A stretch of 54,245 nucleotides of DNA from Flavobacterium sp. UBA7680 (GCF_002482975.1 NZ_DLHA01000020.1:1-54245); one strand, 5' to 3'; shown: positions 1 through 8,273, counted from the stretch's first letter. The notes: generated from the letters alone by a model not told the origin. A program made the numbers and translations.

Positions 1-182
1 ATGTATTGCTGTGTTTCTTTATCAGAAGCATCAACTTTTACTTTACTCATTAAATCAAACATTTTTTTGTTTACAATTACTGAGGTTACATCGTCCTGAC
101 CGTCATATTTGTCAAAGGCACTTTGAGCATAAAAAGCTTGTGTAACGAATGCGAAAACTAGAGTTATGATGAAATTTTTCAT
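1..182 (-). CDS. DUF4252 family secreted protein (partial, C-terminus outside window)
   Basis: The reverse strand reads from an ATG at 182 off the left edge, so only about 60 N-terminal residues are present. They begin MKNFIITLVFAFVTQAFYAQ, a clear signal peptide, and continue into SAFDKYDGQDDVTSVIVNKKMFDLMSKV, the usual opening of DUF4252 proteins in flavobacteria (known family, function unknown). It lies 18 bp downstream of the anti-sigma gene, so it is probably the third gene of the sigma/anti-sigma operon. Family assignment rests on pattern recognition of the N-terminus only. Confidence 0.75.
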   Translation of the reverse strand, partial: MKNFIITLVFAFVTQAFYAQSAFDKYDGQDDVTSVIVNKKMFDLMSKVKVDASDKETQQY

Positions 183-200
183 GATTATTTTTGTGTTTAA

Positions 201-656
201 TTACTGTTTAAAAATTTTGTTTTTTGATTGTTCATATTCGCCAATGTATTGTACACTTTCAATACCTACATTAACATTGTTTGACAATAGAGCCAAAGCT
301 TTTTGCGTTGCTGCAAGGGCTTCTTCAGGATCGTCGTAGGTTCCTAATTCTGACTGAGCGACAACCGGAGTTGTTTTTTCGCCTGCAAAATAATAGGTTC
401 CAATTCCTAGTAAAACAACTACTGAAGCCGCAATTGATATCCACGCCACATTTCGTTTTTTAGTTTTTAGTGGAATTTCCTGCGTTGATTTTTGTTGTTT
501 TACCTGAGAGAAATAACCAAAAATAGGTTTGTACTGCTCCAAATGCTGCGCAACATCTGATGAAGAAAAATATTCTTTTAATTGATTTTCTTCGGCAATA
601 GAGGTTTCTCCCTGAAAGTATTTTTCTAATATATTTTCTATTTTATTTAATTCCAT
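201..656 (-). CDS. Membrane protein, probable anti-sigma factor of the adjacent ECF sigma factor
   Basis: About 151 residues from the ATG at 656 (MELNKIENILEKYF). A further in-frame ATG at 668 would add MHTV, but the shorter start gives less overlap with the sigma gene. The N-terminal ~65 residues form an acidic helical region, followed by a basic stretch and one transmembrane segment near residues 70-90 (WISIAASVVVLLGIGTYYFA), then a short extracytoplasmic tail. This cytoplasmic domain, single membrane span and tail match small Bacteroidota anti-sigma proteins. The gene overlaps the end of the sigma gene by 14 bp, implying coupled translation. No zinc-binding anti-sigma motif is visible, so the role is inferred from context and topology. 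Confidence 0.65.
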   Translation of the reverse strand: MELNKIENILEKYFQGETSIAEENQLKEYFSSSDVAQHLEQYKPIFGYFSQVKQQKSTQEIPLKTKKRNVAWISIAASVVVLLGIGTYYFAGEKTTPVVAQSELGTYDDPEEALAATQKALALLSNNVNVGIESVQYIGEYEQSKNKIFKQ

Positions 657-1152
657 AACTGTGTGCATTTACCATTGATTCTCTTATTTTTTTTCTCGCT
701 CTCGAAAGCGCCACCCGAATTGCGGTTTCGTTCATATTAACGATTTTTGCAATTTCTTCAAATTCATATTGTTCTACATCCCGTAACTGAATTAATATTT
801 GAAGCTGTTCCGGCAGCTGATTTATAATTTTCCCAACCCATTCTAAACTATCAGCATCTTCTAATTTCCGGTCTAACTGCGGCTCACGATCTGTAAAATT
901 ATTATGAACAATCTGGAGGTTTCCGGCTCTTTTAGATTTTAACTGATCTAAACAATAATTTTTTGTCATCGTCATCGCCAGTGCTTCAACATTGTTGTAA
1001 GTGTCCAGATTCTCTTTTTTATTCCATAATTTTACCATCACTTCCTGAGTAGCGTCTTCGGCTTCCTCGGTACTGGTAAGCAATCGTTTTGCCAGACGAA
1101 AAACTTTGTCTTTAAAAGGATTAACTAATTCTATAAACACATTCTGGTTCAT
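643..1152 (-). CDS. RNA polymerase ECF-type sigma-70 factor
   Basis: 169 residues, typical of ECF sigma factors. Region 2 lies at about residues 10-75, with the core-binding and -10 recognition helix TSTEEAEDATQEVMVKLW. Region 4 lies at about 110-160, with LPEQLQILIQLRDVEQYEFE followed by the helix-turn-helix IAKIVNMNETAIRVALSRAR. It directs RNA polymerase to a dedicated promoter set when released from its anti-sigma factor. The start ATG is followed by NQNVFIELVNPFKDKVFRLAKRLL as expected. It heads an operon with the anti-sigma gene and the DUF4252 gene. The signal and regulon cannot be read from the sequence. Confidence 0.9.
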   Translation of the reverse strand: MNQNVFIELVNPFKDKVFRLAKRLLTSTEEAEDATQEVMVKLWNKKENLDTYNNVEALAMTMTKNYCLDQLKSKRAGNLQIVHNNFTDREPQLDRKLEDADSLEWVGKIINQLPEQLQILIQLRDVEQYEFEEIAKIVNMNETAIRVALSRARKKIRESMVNAHSYGIK

Positions 1153-1313
1153 AAATTAAAAGGTTATTCGTTAGCTTATATAGTCAAGACGAGCCACAAT
1201 TATTTTTGTTACAGGAATAATGTAAAATTTTTTTAGATAAAAAGAATACTACTTAAAACTAAAGGTAGTATTTTTACGTTAATAGAATACCAATACACCG
1301 AAACCTAATTTCT

Positions 1314-2786
1314 ATGAAACCAATTTTAAAGTCAATACTGTTTTTATTTGTATTAACATTTGCTCTGCAATCTTGTGAAGATGAGGATGATGTAAGGGCT
1401 CCTGCTAAATTACAAGTGAATGATTTTATTTGGAAAGGCTTAAATGAAGTTTATTTATGGCAGGCTGATGTGCCTAATTTAGCCGATGATCGTTTTAGTT
1501 CTCAGGAGCAATTAAATTCTTTTTTAGAGGGATATTCTGATCCGGAAAACTTATTTCAGGATTTATTAAATAAACCAGTAAGTAAATATCCAAGTAATGC
1601 AATCGACCGTTTTAGCTGGATTGTTGACGATTACACTGTTTTAGAACAAGAACTAAACGGAATTACGAAAAATAACGGAGTAGATTTTAAATTAACGAGA
1701 GTTGCAGAAGGATCTAATGATTTAGTGGGTTATGTTCGTTATATTATTCCAGGTTCTGATGCTGCGAATAAAGATATCAAAAGAGGAGATTTATTTACGG
1801 CTGTAAATGGAACAAAACTGACAGTTTCTAATTACCAGTCATTATTGCTGGGGCCTGATAATTATACTTTAAATTTTGCCAGCCATAGTGGTTCTTCTTT
1901 TGTTTTGAATGGAAAATCACTTTCGTTAACGAAAACAACTTTAGAAGAAAATCCAATTTTAATTCATAAAGTAATTACTTCTGGCAGTCATAAAATAGGC
2001 TATTTAATGTATAATGGTTTTTATCAGGAATATGATGCCAGATTAAATGATGCTTTTGGCGAATTAAAAGCACAGGGAATTACAGATTTTGTTTTAGACT
2101 TAAGATATAATGGAGGAGGTTCTGTTCGATCTTCAACTCGTTTAGCAAGTATGATTACCGGGCAGTTTGAAGGAAGTGTGTTTTCGAAAAGACAATATAA
2201 CTTTAAATTGATGGCAGGTATGACTACAGAAGATTTGGAGTCATTAAAAGAAAAATTTGTAAGCGGTTTTGACGGAAATACGGTAAATAGTTTAAATATG
2301 GCAACAGTTTATATTTTGACGACCTCAAATACTGCATCTGCAAGTGAATTGGTTATAAACGGATTAAAACCTTATATTAACGTAGTACAAATAGGGCAGA
2401 CTACTATTGGTAAAAACGTAGGGTCATTTACTGTTTATGATTCACCAACTTTTACGAAATCAAATGTAAATCCTAATCATAAATATGCCATGCAGCCTTT
2501 AGTTTTTAAAATTACGAATGCTGCAGATTTTGGAGATTATACCGGAGGTTTGGTCCCAACTTATGTTCAGTTTGAATACATTGATAATTATGGGGTTTTA
2601 GGTGATCCTTCTGAGCCGTTACTAAATTTGGCAATTTCTAAAATTACAGGTTCAGCAGCTAAGAAAATACAGAATGATCATAGCGCAGTTTTACCAGATA
2701 TAAGCGATTCTAAAAAAATCAACGGACTACGAAATGAAATGTATTTAGAAAATGCCCCAAAAGAGCTTCTAAGGACATTGAGATAA
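1314..2786 (+). CDS. S41 family peptidase (C-terminal processing protease-like), lipoprotein
   Basis: 490 residues. The N-terminus is a lipoprotein signal (FALQSC, Cys at ~21) followed by acidic EDEDD, a pattern consistent with export to the outer membrane. A PDZ-like segment sits near residues 130-175 (VRYIIPGSDAANKDIKRGD). The S41 catalytic domain follows, with DFVLDLRYNGGGSVRSS and TSNTASASELVINGLKPY. Ser344 in SASEL and Lys367 in TIGKNVGS are the candidate Ser/Lys dyad, 23 residues apart as usual for CtpA-type enzymes. It stands alone between the divergent sigma gene and a terminator. Substrate unknown. Confidence 0.87.
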   Translation: MKPILKSILFLFVLTFALQSCEDEDDVRAPAKLQVNDFIWKGLNEVYLWQADVPNLADDRFSSQEQLNSFLEGYSDPENLFQDLLNKPVSKYPSNAIDRFSWIVDDYTVLEQELNGITKNNGVDFKLTRVAEGSNDLVGYVRYIIPGSDAANKDIKRGDLFTAVNGTKLTVSNYQSLLLGPDNYTLNFASHSGSSFVLNGKSLSLTKTTLEENPILIHKVITSGSHKIGYLMYNGFYQEYDARLNDAFGELKAQGITDFVLDLRYNGGGSVRSSTRLASMITGQFEGSVFSKRQYNFKLMAGMTTEDLESLKEKFVSGFDGNTVNSLNMATVYILTTSNTASASELVINGLKPYINVVQIGQTTIGKNVGSFTVYDSPTFTKSNVNPNHKYAMQPLVFKITNAADFGDYTGGLVPTYVQFEYIDNYGVLGDPSEPLLNLAISKITGSAAKKIQNDHSAVLPDISDSKKINGLRNEMYLENAPKELLRTLR

Positions 2787-2794
2787 ATAAAAAA

Positions 2795-2826
2795 AAAGGC
2801 TTTCAGAAATGAAAGCCTTTTTTTAC
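2795..2826. terminator. Bidirectional intrinsic terminator
   Basis: A perfect 10-bp stem, AAAGGCTTTC / GAAAGCCTTT, with a 6-nt loop is flanked by an A-run on the left and a T-run on the right. It lies between the converging S41 peptidase gene and the beta-propeller lipoprotein gene and can serve both strands. Confidence 0.9.
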
Positions 2827-2854
2827 CAAAAACAAATAAAAACTAATTCAAAAA

Positions 2855-3889
2855 TTAATTAAAGTAAAAACCGTTTGGACCCACTCCAACAGTTAATTCT
2901 TTTTGTAAACTTCCAGTTAAACTGTATATATATGCTTTGCTGTCAGCTTTAAAATCTCCGCTGTCAGCTATGTAAATACGGTTGTTGTTAACTGCAAATC
3001 CGTATAAATAACCTAAACTAGGCGTTACGATTGCAGTTGTTGAAGCTTCAGTTGCACTTGTACCAATAGCGTAAACTGAATTGCCTACTGTATAATAAAT
3101 TTTATTCTCGTAAACATCTAAAAACGCAGCTCCGTCTAATGACTCAGGGAATGTAATTCTAGAAATAGAGTTGTCTGCTAATTTTACTTTTACAATTTCG
3201 CTTCTGTCTCCGTAAGGACCTCTTAAAATATATAAAGTTCCATTATCTTCTTCGATACCATCTGCACTTGAACCAATTGCTACAGGAGTCTCTAATGCTT
3301 TTGTAGCAATATTTACCACTAATAATTTATCACTATTATAAGGTTCAGTGATATATAATTTACCGTTTTTTTCTACCAGTCTGTTACCTGTTGCGTTTAG
3401 ATTAATTTTAGACTCATATGTATTTGTAGCTAAATTGATTACCGCAACATAATCATCGGTATTTCCGTTTGGATTACTTACTGAAAAATAAGTATTTGCA
3501 TTAGTTACATACGCTTTACCATCTTTTACAACACCATATCTTGGGTTTGCAAGTCCAGTATCGATTTTAGCAATCAATTTAAACGTGTATTTGTTTACCA
3601 CATTTATAACATTTGAACCACCTGCAATAATATAAGCTCTGTCTCCGTCAAAAAAGATGTTTTGAGCATATTTTCCAAGTAAATCTGATCCGTTTGCAGC
3701 AGTGTAAACATCTTTTTCAAAAACGTTGAAATCATTACTTGAAAAAGAAACACTTCCTTGTCCTGCGCTTCCTTCATTTAAAATAAGGAATCCGTTTTTA
3801 TATTCTACCTGGTCATTATCGTCATCACTTGAACAAGAAACGAATAACGAAACGCTAAACGCCATTAAAAGTAATTTACTAAGTTTCAT
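2855..3889 (-). CDS. DUF5074/YncE-like beta-propeller lipoprotein, candidate BtuG-like cobalamin-binding surface protein
   Basis: 344 residues. A lipoprotein signal ends in SLFVSC, followed by SSDDDNDQ, an acidic pattern that fits surface-exposed lipoproteins of Bacteroidota. The rest is built of repeated short blades (for example NVINVVNKYTFKLIAKIDTG and YVAVINLATNTYESKINLN), as in YncE/DUF5074 beta-propellers. It lies 5 bp downstream of the riboswitch-controlled TonB receptor, so it should belong to the same B12-repressed transcript. In Bacteroides, the propeller lipoprotein BtuG pairs with BtuB and binds B12 at the cell surface (known). The equivalent role here is inferred from fold and gene order, not from binding residues. 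Confidence 0.75.
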   Translation of the reverse strand: MKLSKLLLMAFSVSLFVSCSSDDDNDQVEYKNGFLILNEGSAGQGSVSFSSNDFNVFEKDVYTAANGSDLLGKYAQNIFFDGDRAYIIAGGSNVINVVNKYTFKLIAKIDTGLANPRYGVVKDGKAYVTNANTYFSVSNPNGNTDDYVAVINLATNTYESKINLNATGNRLVEKNGKLYITEPYNSDKLLVVNIATKALETPVAIGSSADGIEEDNGTLYILRGPYGDRSEIVKVKLADNSISRITFPESLDGAAFLDVYENKIYYTVGNSVYAIGTSATEASTTAIVTPSLGYLYGFAVNNNRIYIADSGDFKADSKAYIYSLTGSLQKELTVGVGPNGFYFN

Positions 3890-3894
3890 AATTA

Positions 3895-5745
3895 TTAAAA
3901 TTTTAGAGTTAAATACATATTGAAATTTCGACCCGGCATTGGTCTGTCTTCCAGACTTTCATAATTTTTATTGAAAATGTTTAAGACCTGAAAACCAAGT
4001 TTGAAAGAGTCTAAGAATTTAAAATCATAATCGATTCCGACATTTGAAATGTTATAATCGTTTATAATTTCGTCCGGATTATTATCGGCTCTTGTGTAAA
4101 CAAAACCGTTGTATAAAAATTGGTAATAAGCAGAAATCCTGTTTCGTGAATAAGCAACAGAAGCCGTTACTTTATTATAAGGAACAAAGAAAAGCTGTTT
4201 TTTAGTTGCCTCATCTTTTGAAGCGGTATAAGCATAAGAAGCATTGGCACTTAAGTTATTTTTACCGTATTGTTTTTTCCAGCTCAATAAAGTTTCAGCA
4301 CCGTAACTATTAACATTGTCTTTATTTATAGGACTCCAAATTCCGTTTTTACCCGGAATCCATTGCAGTAAATCTTTAATTTTGATATAGTAGAAAGTCT
4401 GCGTAAGCGAAATGTTTTTGAAAGTGAACACGTTTCCAATTTCTGCCTGATAAGAACTTTCAGGTTTTAAATCCGGATTTCCGCCTTCTTCCCAATACAA
4501 ATCATTATAAGTTGGAATTCTGAAGTTTCGGGAAACATTCAGTTTGAAATTGTACAATTTACTAAACTGATACGAAGATCCTAAAGAGAATAAAACGGGA
4601 GATTTGTAATTATCTGTAAACTCTTTTCGAACACCAAATTCGTTTTTCCAGGCTTCAGAAAAATCTTGTTTGACCAATAATCCTGTTGAACTGATTTCGC
4701 GAACGTGATCGCCAAAACTGCTTCCGTATCCTTTAGTTCTGTTATAATCTAAAATTCCATTTATCTGTGTTGATTTGAATAAAGTATATCCTAAATCAAG
4801 TTTTGTAATTAAACTTTCGGTTTTTCCGTAAGTGTAGATATTGCTTGAATTATCAGCAAAATATTGATAGTTTTCAAAGATATACGCCGTTTTAAAATTG
4901 GTTTTAAATTTTCCAAAATCACCGTCGTACTCTAATAAACTTCGATTGAAACCATTTACATATTTGCTTTTCGTTTCCGTTTCTACAACCAAGGAAGTAT
5001 TTCGGTCTGTATTTGAAAACTGACTATAAAGCTTTAAAGTATTTTTTGAGTCGATTTTATAACCAGCATTGGCGCTCATAGTTATAATATCGTATTGCCC
5101 GTTTTGATTCCAGCGTTGTTCGCCTCGCCAAGTGTAACGGTTTAAATATTTATAATCGTTTGTGGAGCTGTTTTTAGAAAAACCAATTTGTGCGCTCCAT
5201 TTTTCGTTAGAAATATTCGTTTTATAATTTATTCCAATAGTATTAAAACTTCCGTAATCGAGTTTTAAATTATTCTCAAATCGATTATAAAATGCCAGAT
5301 CGTTATTTAAATGCACCGTTCCGCCAATCGCACCGCTTCCGTAAATAACACTTCCGCCGCCCGCTTTTACACTAATCGAATTATAATCAGAACCCGAAAT
5401 TGTGTTGAAATCGGTACTTCCGTTCATTTGCGAATTAATATTAATTCCGTTCCAGATTACAGCCGTTTGAGAAGAGGTAGTTCCGCGAAAAGAAACCGTA
5501 GAAAGCATTCCGCGTCCGTATTCTTTAAAATAAATCGTAGAATTGAAATTTAAAAGATCAGTCAGTAAAGCTTCATTTTTATTGATAATTGAATCACTAA
5601 GCTTTAAAACCGATTGTGAATTGGAGTATTTTTTAAGATTCGCATCAGAAACGATGATTTCTTTTAATTTAATAGAATCGCTCTGCGCCGAAATTAATTG
5701 GCACAACATTAAAAGTAAAAAAGCAAAACGTATTCTTAAAGTCAT
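3895..5745 (-). CDS. btuB: TonB-dependent outer-membrane receptor for cobalamin/corrinoids
   Basis: 616 residues from the ATG at 5745 (MTLRIRFAFLLLMLCQLISA, signal peptide). A longer in-frame reading to 5871 runs through the riboswitch and is not a real N-terminus. Next comes a short TonB-box-like strand (LKEIIVSDAN), then a plug domain at about residues 25-145 (VSFRGTTSSQTAVIWNG, GSGAIGGTVHLNN). The 22-strand barrel type follows, with a TonB receptor signature (NYESLEDRPMPGRNF) and terminal phenylalanine. The cobalamin riboswitch upstream and the salvage genes beside it identify the substrate. Transport across the outer membrane would be powered by TonB-ExbBD encoded elsewhere. Confidence 0.92.
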   Translation of the reverse strand: MTLRIRFAFLLLMLCQLISAQSDSIKLKEIIVSDANLKKYSNSQSVLKLSDSIINKNEALLTDLLNFNSTIYFKEYGRGMLSTVSFRGTTSSQTAVIWNGININSQMNGSTDFNTISGSDYNSISVKAGGGSVIYGSGAIGGTVHLNNDLAFYNRFENNLKLDYGSFNTIGINYKTNISNEKWSAQIGFSKNSSTNDYKYLNRYTWRGEQRWNQNGQYDIITMSANAGYKIDSKNTLKLYSQFSNTDRNTSLVVETETKSKYVNGFNRSLLEYDGDFGKFKTNFKTAYIFENYQYFADNSSNIYTYGKTESLITKLDLGYTLFKSTQINGILDYNRTKGYGSSFGDHVREISSTGLLVKQDFSEAWKNEFGVRKEFTDNYKSPVLFSLGSSYQFSKLYNFKLNVSRNFRIPTYNDLYWEEGGNPDLKPESSYQAEIGNVFTFKNISLTQTFYYIKIKDLLQWIPGKNGIWSPINKDNVNSYGAETLLSWKKQYGKNNLSANASYAYTASKDEATKKQLFFVPYNKVTASVAYSRNRISAYYQFLYNGFVYTRADNNPDEIINDYNISNVGIDYDFKFLDSFKLGFQVLNIFNKNYESLEDRPMPGRNFNMYLTLKF

Positions 5746-5782
5746 AATTTCTACACTCTTTTTCCCGAGAGCTCGATATTTG

Positions 5783-5958
5783 TTACAAAGGCAGGTCTCC
5801 TGGCTTGCGTCTTGTTGTTTACCTTCCCATTCGCCGGGGCGAGCAGTGGTTTTGTAGTTTACAACAAGCATTCTTTTTAGAACTTAGCTTACAGTTGCGG
5901 GAACAGCTCAAGATTTTACTTGATTCCCTTTTAATGTGTTTTGTAAAAACACAACCTT
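5783..5958 (-). promoter_or_regulatory. Cobalamin (B12) riboswitch
   Basis: Read on the reverse strand, the leader holds the conserved elements in order: AAAAGGGAATC near 5930, GCTGTTCCCGCAACTGTAA near 5885-5910, CACTGCTCGCCCCGGCGAAT with GGGAAGGTAAAC near 5820-5850, GACGCAAGCCAGGAG, and ending AGACCTGCC (the B12 box, 5791-5808). This matches the adenosylcobalamin riboswitch consensus. It sits between a well-formed promoter and the btuB start 38 bp downstream, so adenosylcobalamin binding should lower expression of the receptor and the propeller lipoprotein. No second copy was found upstream of btuF or the Cys-rich gene that starts the salvage operon. Confidence 0.96.
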
Positions 5959-5967
5959 AATTTGCTG

Positions 5968-5999
5968 CAAAGATAAAGTTAAAATTACTGAATATTCAA
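5968..5999 (-). promoter_or_regulatory. Bacteroidota-type promoter of the btuB riboswitch transcript
   Basis: On the reverse strand TTG (5999-5997) is followed after 21 bp by TATCTTTG (5975-5968), matching the flavobacterial TTG / TAnnTTTG consensus. The expected transcription start, near 5961, is just before the riboswitch. Confidence 0.75.
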
Positions 6000-6040
6000 A
6001 TTTGTTTTACTATTTCAATTAAATTCTAAACAAAACTAAA

Positions 6041-6577
6041 TTAAAATGTAATTTTTATGACTTGTCCGAAATCGACTTTATTTTGAAAAGCTTCTTTTAA
6101 TGGCAGTGAAGTTTGATGGCATAATATGCTTCTGATAATTCCGGCATGCGCTACAATAATAATAGGCTGCTGATTTTTCTGCGAAATTTGTTCTGCTAAA
6201 AAATCACCCGCTCTTTGATGTAATTCCACAAATGATTCACCATTTAAAACTTGAATGTTTACAAAATCTTCCATCCATGGATTTAATTGTTCTGGCGGAA
6301 TTTCGTTCCAGTTTTTCAGTTCCCAGTCGCCAAAATTCATTTCTTTCAAGCGCTCGTCTTCCTGATAAGAAATTGTTTTTATATTTTGCTGAATGTGTTT
6401 TGCTAAAATAGAACAGCGTTTTAACGGACTTGAAAAAATAATAGCTTCTGAAGGTAATTCTGAAACAATTCGGTTAAAAATTTCGTCAAAAGGTTCTGCA
6501 ATATTTACATCAGACTGACCGTAACAAATTCCTTTTTCGCAGATGGTTTCGGTGTGGCGAACTAAATAAATTTCCAT
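6041..6577 (-). CDS. cobC: Histidine phosphatase, probable alpha-ribazole phosphatase
   Basis: 178 residues from the ATG at 6577 (MEIYLVRHTET); a longer reading frame only adds cobS-overlapping sequence. The phosphoglycerate-mutase-type catalytic motif LVRHTET is at the N-terminus, with SSPLKRC near residue 58 and the second active-site His in IIVAHAGIIRS. CobC removes the 5'-phosphate from alpha-ribazole phosphate or from cobalamin phosphate in nucleotide loop assembly (known). The gene overlaps cobS by 16 bp and is in the salvage operon, which supports CobC over a generic phosphatase. The last gene of this run, 295 bp before the btuB start. Confidence 0.87.
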   Translation of the reverse strand: MEIYLVRHTETICEKGICYGQSDVNIAEPFDEIFNRIVSELPSEAIIFSSPLKRCSILAKHIQQNIKTISYQEDERLKEMNFGDWELKNWNEIPPEQLNPWMEDFVNIQVLNGESFVELHQRAGDFLAEQISQKNQQPIIIVAHAGIIRSILCHQTSLPLKEAFQNKVDFGQVIKITF

Positions 6578-7347
6578 ATAAAAAGAATACTTAAATAATA
6601 AATTACTTCGCAAACTTGCTGTGTTGCGCCAAGACAATCTCCGGTATAACCATTAATCCATTTTTGAAAATATCGAGCAAGAAAATATCGGGTTATAAAA
6701 ACAGGAATTATAGCTAAGAGAACTTTATAATTGAAATAGGAGAGTGCCAATAACGGAATTAACCCAAAGAAAAAAGATCCGAAAACTTCTTTCCAGCTAT
6801 GTTGTTTAGCTATTGGTTTGCTTTTACTTGAAGCATCATCACGAGAATATTGATGTGTAAAAATAATGCTGATCGCCGCCAAACGACTTAAAGAATGTGC
6901 CGAAATAAATAAGAGGAAAATCAGTAAAATGTTATTAGTGAAAAGTAAAATGGATTCTGAAAGTAATTTGAATTTTGCCAAAAAAAGTAAAACCAATCCA
7001 ATTGCTCCATAAGCGCCAATCGCGCTGTCTTTCATGATCATCAGGATTTTTTCTTTGGTCCAGCCGCCGCCAAATCCGTCGCAGACATCTGCAAATCCAT
7101 CTTCATGAAATGCACCTGTTGTTAAAACTGAAATTATTATTGCAAAAATCACAGCTGTTTCTGTAGAAAGAAAAAGGGAAAAAATATAAAAAGCCAGAAA
7201 TGAAATTGTTCCAACAATCCAGCCAATAAAAGGAAAGTATCTTGTTGCTTTATTTAAATAATCTGGATCGTGAGTAATGTTTTTTGGACAGGGAATTCTG
7301 GTGTAGAACATTAAACAGGTAAAGAAAATGTGTAGTTCTTTTTTCAT
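6562..7347 (-). CDS. cobS: Adenosylcobinamide-GDP ribazoletransferase (cobalamin synthase)
   Basis: 261 residues with six to seven hydrophobic segments, as expected for this inner-membrane enzyme. The family signature is clear at about residues 80-115: FHEDGFADVCDGFGGGWT followed by KILMIMKDSAIGAYG, with acidic residues for metal binding. It joins adenosylcobinamide-GDP to alpha-ribazole (or its phosphate) in the last step of cobalamin assembly. It is followed by the overlapping cobC gene. Upstream it is separated from bluB-cobT by a REP/RAYT insertion, so its expression may no longer follow the rest of the operon. Confidence 0.95.
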   Translation of the reverse strand: MKKELHIFFTCLMFYTRIPCPKNITHDPDYLNKATRYFPFIGWIVGTISFLAFYIFSLFLSTETAVIFAIIISVLTTGAFHEDGFADVCDGFGGGWTKEKILMIMKDSAIGAYGAIGLVLLFLAKFKLLSESILLFTNNILLIFLLFISAHSLSRLAAISIIFTHQYSRDDASSKSKPIAKQHSWKEVFGSFFFGLIPLLALSYFNYKVLLAIIPVFITRYFLARYFQKWINGYTGDCLGATQQVCEVIYYLSILFIWKFI

Positions 7348-7360
7348 TTAGATTGTGGTA

Positions 7361-7554
7361 TTTGGCTAAAGCCTTTTTGAGAGGCAATTATTTTATTCCA
7401 ACATCTAAAGATGTTGGCAGTTAATTTTTGTATTATTTTATTAATAGTTCCTTCTTTCAGATTTAATAAGTAATCGAAAATAAAAAAAAGTTTAATTGCC
7501 TCCAGATTTATCTGGAGGTTTGAGGAATGTTATGTCTAAAAGGCTTTAGCCAAA
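7361..7554. repeat. REP-like composite repeat, copy 1
   Basis: Outer 17-bp perfect inverted arms: TTTGGCTAAAGCCTTTT (7361-7377) and AAAAGGCTTTAGCCAAA (7538-7554). Inside are the palindromes CCAACATCTAAAGATGTTGG (7398-7417) and CCTCCAGATTTATCTGGAGG (7499-7518). The spacers are A/T-rich and differ from copy 2 in length. Confidence 0.9.
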
Positions 7555-7597
7555 TATCATTAAGATATTTTAAAATAAAAATTCTTTACAAATTTAT

Positions 7598-7770
7598 TTG
7601 GCTAAAGCCTCTTTAGGTATCATAATTTTCACCAACATCTAAAGATGTTGGCAATTGATTTTTTTAAATGATTTCTTTATTGAAAAATATTTGAAAATAA
7701 AAAAATATTTAATTGCCTCCAGATTTATCTGGAGGTCTCAGAATACCATATATGAAAGGCTTTAGCCAAA
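7598..7770. repeat. REP-like composite repeat, copy 2 (next to the transposase gene)
   Basis: The same four elements occur in the same order: TTTGGCTAAAGCC (7598-7610), CCAACATCTAAAGATGTTGG (7632-7651), CCTCCAGATTTATCTGGAGG (7716-7735) and AAAGGCTTTAGCCAAA (7755-7770). The right end is 5 bp from the transposase stop codon. The two 20-bp palindromes are identical to those of copy 1 while the spacers have diverged, suggesting the palindromes are under selection or recently copied. Confidence 0.9.
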
Positions 7771-7775
7771 TTTCG

Positions 7776-8207
7776 TCAAGATATTTTAAATCCAAATTTG
7801 ACTATAAATTCATCGTATTCCTCTTGAAATGTTTTCTTTTTACGATGTTCCTCTTGATTAATAATATAATCTCTCACTTTGCCAACTATAGATTCTGATA
7901 CAGAAACCGCAAAATATTCATCCTGCCATTCAAATTTTTCTTTGGTCAATTGATTTTTATTAATCCAATACGAAGATTCACCTTTTAATAATTGTATTGT
8001 TTTTTGAATAGTCTGATTATTTCCTAACGAAATCAAACAATGGCAATGATCAGAATATCCACTAATATAATCAAGATATATTTCTTTTTTTAATGCATTT
8101 TCTTTTATGTGGTGCCAAATTTTTTGGCGAAGATCAATCGAATTTAAAAACGGAAATCTGTTTTTTGTGCTCCAGACACAATGAATATAAACTTTAGTAA
8201 AAGGCAT
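7776..8207 (-). CDS. REP-associated tyrosine transposase (IS200-like, Y1/HUH)
   Basis: 143 residues, the usual size of IS200/RAYT TnpA. It opens MPFTKVYIHCVWSTKNR, a hallmark start of the family. The HUH metal-binding motif is DHCHCLISL (about residues 52-60), and candidate catalytic tyrosines lie in the C-terminal helix (VRDYIINQEEHRKK). It nicks and rejoins single-stranded DNA at hairpins. The palindromic repeats just past its stop codon are its likely substrates. No partner tnpB gene is present, which supports RAYT over a full IS200/IS605 element. The frame looks intact. A TATCTTTG -7 element about 25-40 bp upstream may drive it. Confidence 0.88.
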   Translation of the reverse strand: MPFTKVYIHCVWSTKNRFPFLNSIDLRQKIWHHIKENALKKEIYLDYISGYSDHCHCLISLGNNQTIQKTIQLLKGESSYWINKNQLTKEKFEWQDEYFAVSVSESIVGKVRDYIINQEEHRKKKTFQEEYDEFIVKFGFKIS

Positions 8208-8273
8208 GTATGATTTTTTAAAATAATTTCAATTTATGATTCAAAGATATAAACTGTAAATCAAAATTGAAAA

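Larger units (their letters stand above)
7361..8207. mobile_element. REP/RAYT unit: two palindrome-rich repeats plus their transposase gene
   Basis: Two tandem copies of a composite repeat (7361-7554 and 7598-7770) lie directly 3' of an HUH (Y1-type) transposase gene. Each copy is bounded by TTTGGCTAAAGCC and its reverse complement and holds two more 20-bp palindromes in the same order. This layout matches REP-associated tyrosine transposase units. The whole lies inside the B12 salvage operon between cobS and bluB-cobT and accounts for the otherwise gene-free stretch 7348-7775. Confidence 0.8.

Noticed and set aside
5746..5871. N-terminal extension of the btuB reading frame
   Set aside because: The extra 42 codons translate the cobalamin riboswitch, and the signal peptide begins at the ATG at 5745.
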